Assembly (NCBI GenBank): GCA_003131635.1
Contig: PKVZ01000038.1
Location: 2,178-53,977, forward strand
Origin: Acidobacteriaceae bacterium
Lineage (GTDB): Bacteria; Acidobacteriota; Terriglobia; Terriglobales; Acidobacteriaceae
Length of the DNA: 51,800 nt
Direction: 5' to 3'
The notes under the pieces are model-generated. The model did not search any database. It was not told the origin of the DNA and worked only from the letters and a program-made list of their open reading frames with translations. Of the stretch, positions 9,030 through 18,616 are shown piece after piece. A program made the position numbers and the translations under genes. The first letter of the stretch is position 1; each line of letters opens with the position of its first letter.

Positions 9030-12000
9030 ATGCGATGGCGAACGATCGTGGGCTGGACATTCGCGGTTCTCTGCATCTTGATCTTCGCTGGGGTTGTGGG
9101 TGGACTTTTGTTTTTGCGGACTTCCAGTTTTCAGAGGCTGGCAATCCGCGCGATCGTAGAAGATTTGAATGAGAGCACCGGCGGACGGGTGGAGATCGGA
9201 AATTTCGGCTTTCAGCTTGCAACTCTGACGGCGCATCTTCACGACATTACAGTTCACGGCAATGAGACCGCCGCTCAACCTCCCTTGTTGCATATCGACG
9301 AACTAACGGTAAAGCTGAAGATCCAGTCTTTGCTTCACCGTAAAGTTACCCTCAGCGAACTATTGATCGAACATCCGGAAGCGCATGTGCTGATCGATCG
9401 CGCTGGGAAAAGCAACTTTCCTCAGTCTCCGCAGAAAAGCGGAAACACGAACGTTTTCGACCTGGCGGTGGGGCACACGCTTCTAACCAAGGGTGAGATC
9501 ACTTACAACAATGCGACAATTCCGGTCGACGCAGATCTTTATGGTTTTAGGACAGAGGTTCATTTTGACGCGATAAGAAGTCAGTATCGCGGGTCAATCT
9601 CTTATATCAGCGGGCGGCTTCGCTATGGAAATGAACCGGCCTTCCCGCATAGTTTAGACGCAAAGTTCAGCGCGACTTCCGATCGATTTTCTCTTCAATC
9701 GGCTTTGCTGAAAATAGGATCGTCCTCCATTTCTCTTCAAGCGGACCTGTCCGATTACAGCAATCCGACCGTCGACGGCCGGTACGATGTTCGGATTCAC
9801 ACTCAGGACTTCTCGTCACTTGTGCAACCGATTGTCCCGGCGGGAGATGTCTCGCTATCCGGAACGGTGCAGTACCACACTGCCGCCGATCGACCTCTGT
9901 TGCAAAGCGTTTCAATCGATGGCCAGGTCGCCAGCGACGAATTAACGGGTTCGTCACCTGAAGCGCGCTTGAATGTCCATCGACTGCAAGGAAGATATCA
10001 ACTAGCGAACGGCTCATTGCAGGTGCGCGAGGTCAGCTTAGAAGCGCTTGGAGGAAAAGTTTTCGTTGAGGCCGACATTCGACATCTCGATGCGACGGCT
10101 GAAGCTCAAGTACGGACGACACTGAGAGGCATCTCGCTGCGAGCCGCGCAGCAAGCCTTGCGCGTGGCGCGAGTCGAGCGCGCAAGTCTGGTGGGAAGGA
10201 TGGACGGAACGGTTGATGCAGCGTGGTCAGGCAACGTCAACAATATTCGCGCACGCACAGATTTGACTCTCAAGGCCGATGTGTCAGGTGATCGTCAGCC
10301 GGCCTCCACGACAGTGCCGATAGAGGGATCGATTCACGCATCTTACGACGGCCCAAGAAATGTGAGCACGTTTCGCGAGACCACGCTACGAATTCCTTCC
10401 ATGACCGTTGTCGTGCACGGGGAAGTCAGCAACCATTCCAACCTGCAGATTCAGGCCAATACGAACGATTTGCATCAGTTAGACAGTCTGTTTTCTGCCG
10501 TGCAAGGGGGCTCGGCTTGGTCGCTAGAGATTGCCGGATCGGCCTCCGCAAAGGCAACAATGCAAGGTTCGCTGCGAAAGCCCCGGCTGTCAGGGCAGTT
10601 CAATGCGCAAAATTTGCAGTTCCAAGGTAGTCAGTGGAGCAGCGTCAAGTTTGATGTCGAAGGCACGCCTTCGCAAATCTCTCTGCACGACGCCGTCCTT
10701 GTGAGCGCAAATCGAGGCCGTGCCTCAGTGAGCGCGACGGCCGCATTAAGAAACTGGTCGTACCTTCCCTCGAACCCTATCGCCATCAGCTTGTCCGCAC
10801 AACGCATGTCTGTTGCAGATCTGCAGCGACTGGCAAACCTGCATTATCCGATTTCTGGCGACTTATCCGCTGATATTGCGGTGCATGGGAGTCAACTCAA
10901 TCCAGTCGGAAAAGGATCGCTAAGAATCGACAACGCCCGCGCCTACGATGAGCCGATCCAGCACCTCGCGGCTGACTTCCATGCCGAAAAGAGTTCCATC
11001 ACTTCAACTCTCGACGTCAATCTGCCAGCGGGTTCAATCAACGGCAGCGCCTCGTACATGCCGCAGACCAAGGCATACGTCGTGCGGCTAAATGCTCCAT
11101 CTGTGACCCTACAAAAGTTACACATGGTGCAAGCCAAGAATCTTGGACTTTCCGCCACGGCGGCAATTTCTGCCAGCGGAGATGGAACTCTGGATAATCC
11201 ACAACTGACGGCCTCAGTGAAGGTGCCTGAGCTGAAGCTCCGGGACAAATCTATCTCACAAATTACAGCGCAACTTGATGTGGCGAATCAGCATGCGAAG
11301 TTGACTGTCGATTCCGAAGTGTTGCAAGCCTCAATCCATTCCACGGTCGACCTTAGCCTGAGTAGCGACTACTATGCCGAAGGGACCCTCGATACGACGG
11401 GCATACCGCTCGATCCGCTACTGGCGATGTATTTACCGAGTTCTCCCAAGGGCGTTCAAGGCGAGACGGAACTCCACGCAACCCTGAAAGGTCCATTGAG
11501 AGACAAGTCCAAAATTGAGGCGCACCTTACAATTCCAATTCTCAAAGCCAGTTATCAATCGCTGGATATTGCCGCGGCCAGCCCGATTCAGTTGGATTAT
11601 TTCGATTCCGTCGTAACGCTGCAGCCGGCGGAAATTCGCGGCACCGACACTTCTCTTCGATTGCAAGCCCGCATACCTCTCGGAGGAGACACAGCGCCAA
11701 CTGTTTCCGCTCAGGGTTCAGTCGATGTTCGGATTCTTCGCATTGTGGATCCAGACCTTCAGAGCTCTGGAACTCTCTCCCTGGATATTCGTGCCTGGGG
11801 AACCGCGAGGGGGCCGGCGGTCCAGGGACAGGTGCACCTTCAGGACATTGCGGCGTCCACGCCCACTTCGCCGCTTGCGGTGCAGAAGCTGAACGGTACG
11901 CTCGATATCAGCAACAACAGCTTGCGGATTTCCAGCCTCAGCGGCGAAGTTGGAGGCGGGAAAGTATCTCTGGGAGGTTCGGTCGCCTACAAGCCGAACT

Positions 12001-12938
12001 TGCAGTTCGATGTGACTCTGCAAGGCGACGGGGTGCGGTTGCGTTATCCGGATGGACTCAGAGCGCTCCTCGACGGCAACCTTGTTTTGAGCGGAACGAA
12101 GGACGCGGCGACTTTAAACGGTCGTGTGCTGATCGATACGCTTTCGTTTACTCCTGACTTTGATCTCGCGAAATTCAGCGATCAGTTCAACGGCAATGCA
12201 GTCCCGACTCAACCCGGTTTGGCTGACAACGTTAAACTTGCCATCGCGGTTCAATCCAAAAATGACCTCAGCGCTTCCAGTTCGCAGATTAGCGTGGAAG
12301 GCCAGGCGAACCTGCACGTTATTGGTACGGCCGCTAACCCGGTGATTGTCGGCAGAACGGATTTAACCTCCGGCGAACTGTTCTATAGAAACGTTCGCTA
12401 CCAGCTTCAGCGCGGCATCATTGCGTTCGATAATCCCGTCGAAACAGAACCGGTACTGAACGTCTCCGTGACGACGACGGTTGAGCAGTACAACTTGACG
12501 CTTACCCTGCGCGGACCCTTTGACAAACTGACGACATCCTACACATCGGATCCGCCGCTGGCTACGGCCGACATTATCAATCTGGTTGCCAATGGGCAAA
12601 CGACTCAGGAGGCGGCCGCTGCCGGCCAAAGCACTGATTCGATCCTCGCATCGCAGGTCGCGGGCCAGGTCACGAGCGGCATTCAGCACCTGGCGGGCAT
12701 CTCCAGCTTGCAGATCGATCCACTCCTCGGCGGCAACAACCAAAATCCTTCTGCGCGGGTTGCCCTCCAGCAGCGCGTGACCAAGAATTTTCTGTTCACG
12801 TTCTCAACCGATTTATCGCAGCCCGGAAGTGAAGTGGTTCAAGGCGATTATCAGATCAACAAACGCTGGTCGGTGAGCCTTACTCGAGACGAGGTCGGCG
12901 GAGTTTCAGTCGATGGGAAGTACCACACGAAATTCTGA
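9030..12938 (+). CDS. tamB: TamB-family (DUF490, AsmA-like) translocation/assembly protein
   Basis: The product is 1302 aa. An N-terminal membrane anchor (about residues 8-30, FAVLCILIFAGVVGGLLFL) is followed by a very long periplasmic stretch of AsmA-like beta-strand repeats. The C-terminal TamB/DUF490 domain includes YQLQRGIIAFDNPVE and a terminal barrel-like strand region. TamB proteins span the periplasm as a hydrophobic groove, work with a TamA/BamA partner and have been linked to outer-membrane protein assembly and phospholipid transport. The gene follows the Omp85 gene with a 4-base gap, so the two form one operon. Length and architecture are normal for the family. Confidence 0.92.
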   Translation: MRWRTIVGWTFAVLCILIFAGVVGGLLFLRTSSFQRLAIRAIVEDLNESTGGRVEIGNFGFQLATLTAHLHDITVHGNETAAQPPLLHIDELTVKLKIQSLLHRKVTLSELLIEHPEAHVLIDRAGKSNFPQSPQKSGNTNVFDLAVGHTLLTKGEITYNNATIPVDADLYGFRTEVHFDAIRSQYRGSISYISGRLRYGNEPAFPHSLDAKFSATSDRFSLQSALLKIGSSSISLQADLSDYSNPTVDGRYDVRIHTQDFSSLVQPIVPAGDVSLSGTVQYHTAADRPLLQSVSIDGQVASDELTGSSPEARLNVHRLQGRYQLANGSLQVREVSLEALGGKVFVEADIRHLDATAEAQVRTTLRGISLRAAQQALRVARVERASLVGRMDGTVDAAWSGNVNNIRARTDLTLKADVSGDRQPASTTVPIEGSIHASYDGPRNVSTFRETTLRIPSMTVVVHGEVSNHSNLQIQANTNDLHQLDSLFSAVQGGSAWSLEIAGSASAKATMQGSLRKPRLSGQFNAQNLQFQGSQWSSVKFDVEGTPSQISLHDAVLVSANRGRASVSATAALRNWSYLPSNPIAISLSAQRMSVADLQRLANLHYPISGDLSADIAVHGSQLNPVGKGSLRIDNARAYDEPIQHLAADFHAEKSSITSTLDVNLPAGSINGSASYMPQTKAYVVRLNAPSVTLQKLHMVQAKNLGLSATAAISASGDGTLDNPQLTASVKVPELKLRDKSISQITAQLDVANQHAKLTVDSEVLQASIHSTVDLSLSSDYYAEGTLDTTGIPLDPLLAMYLPSSPKGVQGETELHATLKGPLRDKSKIEAHLTIPILKASYQSLDIAAASPIQLDYFDSVVTLQPAEIRGTDTSLRLQARIPLGGDTAPTVSAQGSVDVRILRIVDPDLQSSGTLSLDIRAWGTARGPAVQGQVHLQDIAASTPTSPLAVQKLNGTLDISNNSLRISSLSGEVGGGKVSLGGSVAYKPNLQFDVTLQGDGVRLRYPDGLRALLDGNLVLSGTKDAATLNGRVLIDTLSFTPDFDLAKFSDQFNGNAVPTQPGLADNVKLAIAVQSKNDLSASSSQISVEGQANLHVIGTAANPVIVGRTDLTSGELFYRNVRYQLQRGIIAFDNPVETEPVLNVSVTTTVEQYNLTLTLRGPFDKLTTSYTSDPPLATADIINLVANGQTTQEAAAAGQSTDSILASQVAGQVTSGIQHLAGISSLQIDPLLGGNNQNPSARVALQQRVTKNFLFTFSTDLSQPGSEVVQGDYQINKRWSVSLTRDEVGGVSVDGKYHTKF

Positions 12939-12946
12939 TTGCTTTC

Positions 12947-13909
12947 TTAACTACCAATTGTCAAGCCGACCGTGCCGGTGTCCCGCGCATTGTCGGCCGC
13001 GATCCTCCCGGTAGATAGGCGGAATGAATTTTGCGCTTTGGCCAACTCCGCGTTCAGTTCCCCTCCAGCCAACAAGATGAAATATGCCCAATAGAGCCAG
13101 GTCATGAGCGCCATTACTCCGGCCAGAGTTCCATAAGTTCGGTTGTAGTTGCCGAAATAGCGGAAATAGATTCTGAGCAGGAAGGACAGTCCGCTCCAGC
13201 AAACGACTGAAAGGACCGCGCCTGGCAGGGTAGCAAGGAAGCGTTGCTTTACTTTGGGCGCCAGGAAATAAATTGTCTCCACCGCGAGCACGGTGAAACC
13301 GATGGCGATGGTCCAGTGGATGTAGGGCCAGAGCAAAGCAAAAGCTCCGGCGAGGGACATCCGGCTGGCAAGCCAGTCGCCAACCCGCGGGCTAACGATC
13401 ATGGTTGCGATGGCGCAGATCAGGAACGCCGCAGTAACGGCCGCTAACCCCAGCGCCAGCAGGCGTATCTTCCAAAAGGGCCGATTGTCATTTACTTCAT
13501 AGGCGGCGTCCAATGCTTCGATCACCTCAACGAAGGCGGAAGACACCACCCAAAGAGTGCCCAGGGTTCCGAGCGAGAGCCAAGCCCCGGGGTTTGCGCT
13601 GAGAATATCCTTGAGAACAGCGTCTACCATCGGCATAGTGCCCGGTGGCACCACCCTGCCAACGGCGATCAAGGCATCCTGAAAAAAATTCGGTAGCGGA
13701 ATATATGACATCACTGCGGAAAGAACAATCAGGGCGGGAAATATGCAAAGGATCGAATAGTAGGAGAGCGCGGCGGCGGCTTGGAAAGTCTGATTCTTGA
13801 GGACATCATGATAGGTCCCCGCTAAAGCGCGTCTAGTATTTTCGAAGGCCACGGCTTGTATGCAACTTGGTTTCCAAGCGCGACGTAGGTGTTGCCGTAT
13901 ATTTTTCAC
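12947..13909 (-). CDS. YihY/virulence factor BrkB family inner-membrane protein
   Basis: This 320-aa integral membrane protein has about six hydrophobic segments and the family signature near the N-terminus (QTFQAAAALSYYSILCIFPAL). It was once annotated as ribonuclease BN, but that activity belongs to another gene family. Its real function is uncertain, with transport or an envelope role proposed. Further landmarks are TYGTLAGVMALMTWLYWAYF and the GGELNAEL near the C-terminus, both typical of the family. It ends nine bases from the tamB stop in convergent orientation. Confidence 0.9.
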   Translation of the reverse strand: MKNIRQHLRRAWKPSCIQAVAFENTRRALAGTYHDVLKNQTFQAAAALSYYSILCIFPALIVLSAVMSYIPLPNFFQDALIAVGRVVPPGTMPMVDAVLKDILSANPGAWLSLGTLGTLWVVSSAFVEVIEALDAAYEVNDNRPFWKIRLLALGLAAVTAAFLICAIATMIVSPRVGDWLASRMSLAGAFALLWPYIHWTIAIGFTVLAVETIYFLAPKVKQRFLATLPGAVLSVVCWSGLSFLLRIYFRYFGNYNRTYGTLAGVMALMTWLYWAYFILLAGGELNAELAKAQNSFRLSTGRIAADNARDTGTVGLTIGS

Positions 13910-14003
13910 CTAAGGTCTGGTCAGGTGGACGTAACTCAAGATGAACAAGAGGGGAAGAAGCCGGCTCTTAGAGGCTGGAACTTGCGTTTCCGTACACGCT
14001 GGC

Positions 14004-14032
14004 GGGACAGCCGAGGGCGGTCGTTCCGACAT
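14004..14032. repeat. Intergenic hairpin repeat family A, divergent copy 1
   Basis: The segment has the family core GGACAGCCGAGGGCGG followed by a decayed right arm and the CATG tail also seen in the copies near 22569, 25174, 33201 and 34761. It lies in the 127-bp gap between the 208-aa secreted protein gene and the YihY gene. Confidence 0.55.
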
Positions 14033-14036
14033 GAAC

Positions 14037-14663
14037 CTACTCCAGGTCGGCTCCCAGCAACTGATAGCGATACTTCTTCCCGTCCCAGAAGAGAACCGAG
14101 GAGGTGGCTTCGCCTTCGTCTTTCTCTTCCATGTAGATGCCGAGAACAGTCTTCTTTTTCATCTCCAGCCTTTTCACGCTGAGAGTCTTGAAGGGCAGGT
14201 TGATCAGCAGGAACTTGGGCTTGGGTTTGTCGGAACGCCAAGCCTCGGGGCCAACTCCGTGGACGATCAATAGGCAGACGCCCTTACGGTCGGGCACGTC
14301 GGAAGCGAATGTGGATGTGACTTTGACGTCACCGAAGCCGAGAAAGCTGTCATAGGGATCGGTCACGCGAAAGCCGTATTCGGCCTGGTCGGCCAGGGGA
14401 TTCTTACAACGGCCGGCCACGATAAGATCGTCCACGCCGTCGCCATCGAGGTCGCCGACAAACTGCGGAGGACCGCCGAGCAGCGAACAGTTCTCGCCAA
14501 ACTCCTTGTGGATATACTCATCGGTGACCGCGGGCACGGGAGCCTTGGCATGGGCTGGCGGAGGAGGAGGCAGTTTCTTTTCGGCGGCGAGGGGTGCCGA
14601 CGTGGCAGCGATCACCAGCACGATTAGAGAAACGCGGAGGGAGACGATTTTGGAGAACGACAT
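14037..14663 (-). CDS. Small secreted hypothetical protein with a DxDGDG motif
   Basis: The 208-aa protein has a signal peptide (VSLIVLVIAATSAPLAAEKK) followed by a proline-rich linker (PPPPPAHAKAPVP). The motif DLDGDGVDDLIVAGR resembles a single FG-GAP/EF-hand-like calcium loop as found in repeat-containing secreted proteins. The rest is a compact beta-rich domain with no recognised family. It sits in the same orientation as thiL, 72 bases downstream of it, so they may be cotranscribed, but the products have no evident link. Function unknown. Confidence 0.7.
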   Translation of the reverse strand: MSFSKIVSLRVSLIVLVIAATSAPLAAEKKLPPPPPAHAKAPVPAVTDEYIHKEFGENCSLLGGPPQFVGDLDGDGVDDLIVAGRCKNPLADQAEYGFRVTDPYDSFLGFGDVKVTSTFASDVPDRKGVCLLIVHGVGPEAWRSDKPKPKFLLINLPFKTLSVKRLEMKKKTVLGIYMEEKDEGEATSSVLFWDGKKYRYQLLGADLE

Positions 14664-14735
14664 GTCCTTACTCTAGTACCGTTTTGTGCGAGAAGGTATA
14701 GACATAGATGGTGACCCGGGTAACTAAGGTACCCA

Positions 14736-15740
14736 CTACTTGCGGAAGTGTTCCCACCCCTGCGGCTTGAGTTCGTGCGCTGCGCCGGAACGGTTTATCA
14801 GGAATATCCTTCGGCCGCGGGTGATCTGGCCGATCTGCGTAATTGGAACGCCGCCAATACGCGCTGGGACCCGCTTGTGGCGGGGAGCGGTGAACAGGAG
14901 TTCGTAGTCTTCTCCGCCATGCAGGGCAAATTGCAGATCGACTTCCCGCGCCGGCTTGCCCACGCTGGCTCGAGGGATGGCTTCGGCCTGCAGTTCGGCG
15001 CCGACGCCACTTTCTTGGCAGATGTGGGAAAGGTCGGTGGAAAGGCCATCGCTGGTGTCTATCATCGCCGAGGCCAAGTCTTTCTCGCGCAGAATTCGGC
15101 CCAGCTCGATTCGTGGCTCGGGGAAAAAATGCCGAGGGTAGTCCCGTGGATTGAGCTTGCGCCTGGGATTCTTCTGCATCTGCCGGAGGGTTGCCGCCGA
15201 GCCGCCGAGTTCTCCGCTCACATAGATGCGATCCCCTGGCCGTGCCCCCGAACGTAACAGCGCCTTGCCTTTGGGGACAGTGCCCAAGACCACGATGTCG
15301 GCAAGAATTCCGTTGGGCGACTGCGCGGTGTCGCCGCCGGCGAGGATCACGGCGTATTTCTCCGCCAAGGCGAGCAGACCGCCGGCGAAACGGTCTACCC
15401 AACTCTGTGGCAGGCCGCGCGGCAAAGCCAGCGAGAGAAAAGCGGCGAGAGGTTCTCCCCCCATGGCAGCGATGTCGCTGAGACCTCGCGCCAGGCAGCG
15501 GTGGCCAACCGATTCCGGTGAATGCCAGTCACGGCGGAAGTGAACGCCTTCCAGGGAGAAGTCGGTGGTGACCAGAGTGTCGATCGGCTTGCCGGAGTGT
15601 CGGGCCAGGCGGAGCACGGCGCAGTCGTCTCCAATCCCAGCGAGGACAGTGGGATTGTCCCTTCTCTTGGCTAGGCGTGTCTTGGCTAGGAGGCGAATTT
15701 GTGCGATCAGAGCTCTTTCGGCGATCACCACGCTAACCAA
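14736..15740 (-). CDS. thiL: Thiamine-monophosphate kinase
   Basis: ThiL phosphorylates thiamine monophosphate with ATP to give the coenzyme thiamine diphosphate. The 334-aa sequence has the AIR-synthase/PurM-like fold with family landmarks GIGDDCAVL (about 36-44), TTDFSLEGVHF (Mg/ATP site), ARGLSDIAAMGG, GGDTAQSPNG and MIDTSDGLSTDLSHI, then HGGEDYELLF. The furthest start is a TTG at 15740; GTG codons four and five residues later are equally plausible because no clear ribosome-binding site is present. It is the only thiamine gene in the window. Confidence 0.95.
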   Translation of the reverse strand: MVSVVIAERALIAQIRLLAKTRLAKRRDNPTVLAGIGDDCAVLRLARHSGKPIDTLVTTDFSLEGVHFRRDWHSPESVGHRCLARGLSDIAAMGGEPLAAFLSLALPRGLPQSWVDRFAGGLLALAEKYAVILAGGDTAQSPNGILADIVVLGTVPKGKALLRSGARPGDRIYVSGELGGSAATLRQMQKNPRRKLNPRDYPRHFFPEPRIELGRILREKDLASAMIDTSDGLSTDLSHICQESGVGAELQAEAIPRASVGKPAREVDLQFALHGGEDYELLFTAPRHKRVPARIGGVPITQIGQITRGRRIFLINRSGAAHELKPQGWEHFRK

Positions 15741-16168
15741 TATATAGGGACACCAGCATACCGGGGCGGAGGCGCGAACCTATGGGCCTTCGGGTCAGTT
15801 CTCTTCTAGCCCCTCCGAGGCTGCCGTAACCTGTCCGGAGATGACTTATGATTACCGGCCTTAAGTAACGTTTAATACAGTGCGTTCCCGTTGACAGGGT
15901 GAAACCAGTTTGGTACCTTTTAGCAGACATTCACACAGGTCTCTGGCCGAGCTAAGTTCTGCATTCATTATGAATTGCAGACAAGGGAAGTATTGGAGGT
16001 TTCGGCCGTTGATTCCGTTAAAGCAGCAGGGCACGTTAGAAAACTCCATTCCCAAGATGGGAAGACGGGACCCGGAACAATCAGGTTGTCCGAACAGGCT
16101 TTCTGCAACCTCAGAACATTGCCTGGAGTTCCGGCCCTGATCATTACAAAACGGAAGAAGGAAGGCAT
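15741..16168 (+). other. Intergenic region with a long 5' leader of the M23 peptidase gene
   Basis: A good promoter at 15891-15919 (TTGACA, 17-bp spacer, TACCTT) points to the M23 peptidase gene and leaves a leader of about 240 bases. The leader contains a small hairpin (TCTGCA / TTGCAGA, around 15957-15980) and a frame from the ATG at 15970 to 16140, which has no ribosome-binding site or family resemblance. It may be an untranslated leader or a noncoding RNA; I recognise no known class. Confidence 0.4.
15891..15919 (+). promoter_or_regulatory. Sigma-70-type promoter for the M23 peptidase gene
   Basis: The -35 box TTGACA at 15891-15896 is perfect, the spacer is 17 bp and the -10 box TACCTT at 15914-15919 matches four of six positions. 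Transcription would start near 15926. Confidence 0.55.
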
Positions 16169-17080
16169 TTGCAGAAACGCTTCTACATACTTTTCGTGGC
16201 CCGGGGAGACGACGGCCAGTTGCGCAAGATCTCCATTCCAGTCCATTACCTGTACGTATTTGTGGTGGGGGCGGCGATTGGATTTCTTAGCCTTACGGGC
16301 ATCGCCAGTTCCTACACCCGCATGCTGCTGAAGGTTTCCCGCTACAACGAGCTGCGTACCGAAAAAGAGCAGCTGAAGGATCGTTATTCCCGGCTGGAAG
16401 AAGTGGCCAAGGAGCGTGACGTCCAAGTTGCGTCCCTGGGGTCGATTGCCAGTGAAGTATCCGCTCTATACGGGCTAAAATCGCAGCCCACGATGGTCAC
16501 GGCTACGCAGCAGGAAATTCACGACGCCGACGTCACTTCCTCGCTGGACCAACTGGGCGCGTTGCGCACGTCCGCACTCACCGGCGATGCCACGGTTGGC
16601 ATCAGCCTGGGAATGACGCGCAATGCCACCACGGCTGACTGGTACCGCGCCAATGCCGCGCCTAATCTCTGGCCGGTAGAAGGCCAAGTCACAGGAAGCT
16701 TTGGGGAACGCATCGATCCGTTCAACGGGGAAGGCGCTTTTCACAGCGGGGTGGATATCAGCAGCAATTATGGGCATCCGGTCATCGCACCTGCTGATGG
16801 CATAATTTCTTTCGCGGACTTCATGGGGGGATACGGCAAGGCCATCATGATGGATCATGGCCACGGCATCTCAACCCGATATGGCCACCTTTCCGGTTTC
16901 GCCGTCACCCCGGGACAACACGTGCATCGCGGCGACACAATTGGCTATGTGGGTCTCAGCGGACGCTCGACCGGTCCGCACCTGCACTACGAAGTTCGCA
17001 TTAACGACACTCCGGTCAATCCTTACAAATACCTACGTATCACTATTGCTCACAGCGGCGAGTTTCAGACCGGGAGCTAG
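16169..17080 (+). CDS. Membrane-anchored M23 (LytM-type) peptidoglycan endopeptidase
   Basis: The 303-aa protein starts at TTG 16169, preceded by a purine-rich GAAGAAGGAAGG site. It has one N-terminal membrane segment (about 27-50), a coiled-coil stretch (about 55-100) and a C-terminal M23 domain (about 165-295). The zinc and catalytic residues are present: His192 and Asp196 in HSGVD, His240 in RYGH and His271-x-His273 in GPHLHYE. It should therefore be an active metallo-endopeptidase cleaving peptide cross-links in the cell wall, unlike degenerate EnvC/NlpD-type activators. The layout (anchor, coiled coil, LytM) is typical of envelope-remodelling hydrolases. Its long leader is described separately. 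Confidence 0.92.
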   Translation: MQKRFYILFVARGDDGQLRKISIPVHYLYVFVVGAAIGFLSLTGIASSYTRMLLKVSRYNELRTEKEQLKDRYSRLEEVAKERDVQVASLGSIASEVSALYGLKSQPTMVTATQQEIHDADVTSSLDQLGALRTSALTGDATVGISLGMTRNATTADWYRANAAPNLWPVEGQVTGSFGERIDPFNGEGAFHSGVDISSNYGHPVIAPADGIISFADFMGGYGKAIMMDHGHGISTRYGHLSGFAVTPGQHVHRGDTIGYVGLSGRSTGPHLHYEVRINDTPVNPYKYLRITIAHSGEFQTGS

Positions 17081-17084
17081 AGGG

Positions 17085-17220
17085 AACCAGTTCCCGGTTC
17101 TGGGTGCTGGGTTTCTTGCCCTTGCACTCTTCCGCTCGCTTAGGCTAGGTTCGTGGGACGAAAGAAAGTTCCCAGTGCCGGGTTCTCGGTGATTCTGAGG
17201 GCTGAGAACTGAGAACCGCG
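17085..17220. repeat. Low-complexity palindromic intergenic repeat (GAACTGAGAACC type)
   Basis: The gap between the M23 gene and cysE consists largely of permutations of GGTTCT, GGGTGCTGGG, CCCAGTGCC and CTGAGAACTGAGAACC, which can fold back on themselves. A similar element lies at 42744-42800. It looks like a decayed interspersed repeat, not a coding sequence. Confidence 0.45.
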
Positions 17221-17221
17221 A

Positions 17222-17959
17222 ATGCTCAGCTTCTTCCATTCCGTACGCGAGGATGTTGCGGCCGTCTTTGAATCGGACCCTGCCGCTCGTTCCTACGCTG
17301 AAGTGCTGCTCTGCTACCCCGGTTTGCACGCAGTGTGGTTGCATCACCTGAGCCACTGGCTATGGCGCCGTGGCATGCGTTTTCTAGCGAGACTCAATTC
17401 GCAATTCGCGCGTCTGCTTACTGGAATTGAAATTCATCCTGGGGCAGAGATTGGACGGCGGCTTTTCATCGACCACGGCATGGGAACGGTGATCGGAGAG
17501 ACGGCCGTCGTGGGCGACGATGTCACACTTTATCAGGGTGTGACGCTGGGTGGGACCGGGAAAGAAAAGGGCAAGCGCCATCCCACCCTGGGCAACAATA
17601 TCTCGATCGGGTCCGGCGCGAAGCTGTTGGGGAACATCACGATCGGGGACAACTGCCGGGTGGGGGCGGGGTCGGTGGTGCTGCGCAGCGTGCCCGCCAA
17701 TTCCACGATCGTAGGCGTGCCCGGACACATTGTTCTCCGCGACGGCAAGCGTGTGATCATCACCGACCCGAAGGACATCCGCGACCCGCTGTCCGATGTA
17801 ATTATCAAATTGGCCACGGAAGTACATGAGTTGCGTCAGCGCTTTCAGCAACATTCGCACGAGACGCTGGGCGAAGAACCGAATATGACGATTGACGAAG
17901 GAACGTCGACGCCTAATATTTCTCCCGAAGAACTGTTCCAAGACGACTACCAGATCTGA
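17222..17959 (+). CDS. cysE: Serine O-acetyltransferase
   Basis: CysE acetylates L-serine with acetyl-CoA to give O-acetylserine, the precursor for cysteine synthesis. The 245-aa sequence has an N-terminal helical domain ([20 protein letters not shown]) and a left-handed beta-helix of hexapeptide repeats. The active-site region [19 protein letters not shown] and the [19 protein letters not shown] loop are both present. It is the short (EpsC-like) form and has an extended acidic C-terminus ([12 protein letters not shown]). The ATG at 17222 is preceded by repeat-derived sequence with no strong ribosome-binding site. Confidence 0.96.
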   Translation: MLSFFHSVREDVAAVFESDPAARSYAEVLLCYPGLHAVWLHHLSHWLWRRGMRFLARLNSQFARLLTGIEIHPGAEIGRRLFIDHGMGTVIGETAVVGDDVTLYQGVTLGGTGKEKGKRHPTLGNNISIGSGAKLLGNITIGDNCRVGAGSVVLRSVPANSTIVGVPGHIVLRDGKRVIITDPKDIRDPLSDVIIKLATEVHELRQRFQQHSHETLGEEPNMTIDEGTSTPNISPEELFQDDYQI

Positions 17960-18019
17960 AGGCAGTGGCCAGTGATCAGTGGCCAGTGTTGGAGCCAGCT
18001 GGCAAGTGGTCACTGCCTT
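17959..18019. repeat. Inverted repeat between cysE and a convergent gene
   Basis: AAGGCAGTG at 17959-17967 pairs with CACTGCCTT at 18011-18019. The loop itself contains tandem GGCCAGTG / GATCAGTGGCCAGTG units. The right arm overlaps the last codons of the convergent 130-aa gene. It could work as a bidirectional transcription stop, but no T-tract follows. Confidence 0.45.
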
Positions 18020-18402
18020 AACCCCATCCAACTTTCCGAGACGACCAGCGAATTGCCGGGATTGTGGGGGTCATATTTCACTGAAGTGGGCAAGCCGAGC
18101 CGGCAGGAGTGCAGGTTGATCCACTGGCGCAGGTAGGTCACGTCTTGCGAGCACTCGTAGGAAACACCCGCGACATCGTACTTGTAGATGAGGAACACGG
18201 CGGAATGATGGCCGTCGCTGGCGGGCAATTCCTGCACATCGATGACGGTACCGTCGGTGATGCGTCCAATGCCGTCGAGCCAGGTACGGCGCTCGCGTTC
18301 GAGATCTGCCGCGTCCTTGGGCTTGCGCCGAAAGAGCGCGTAGGCGCCCAAAGCAACGGCGGTTCCGGCGGCCACTAAAGAATAGATACGAAGTGAATCC
18401 AT
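18010..18402 (-). CDS. Small membrane-anchored hypothetical protein (DUF3592-like)
   Basis: This 130-aa protein has one N-terminal membrane segment (SLVAAGTAVALGAYALF), a charged stretch (RRKPKDAADLERERR) and a beta-rich domain. The features GTVIDVQEL, YKYDVAGVSYECSQDV and VKYDPHNPGNSLV resemble DUF3592-type domains, where a variable first half is followed by a Y-x-P-x-x-P/N pattern. The topology suggests an inner-membrane protein with an outside domain. It is transcribed alone, convergent with cysE. Function unknown. Confidence 0.7.
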   Translation of the reverse strand: MDSLRIYSLVAAGTAVALGAYALFRRKPKDAADLERERRTWLDGIGRITDGTVIDVQELPASDGHHSAVFLIYKYDVAGVSYECSQDVTYLRQWINLHSCRLGLPTSVKYDPHNPGNSLVVSESWMGLRQ

Positions 18403-18616
18403 ACGAAGGGTGAGTGATTCGCAGCTGCGTGCGCGCCACGCTTTCGTTATCAGAATATGACGGAAGCGCGGCAGTTGGAAGTGGTTGTGAGGTTACCGAG
18501 GTGTCAGGCTGTGGAAATCTGCACTGCTGACGGGGCCGACTCGCTGGCGGAAGGGCCAAGCCATGCGATCACGGGCCAGTACTTTTCCACGGGATGAGAA
18601 TCACACAGAGACTGAT

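Noticed and set aside
15970-16140. Possible 57-aa small protein in the M23 leader
   Set aside because: No ribosome-binding site, no recognisable composition or motif.
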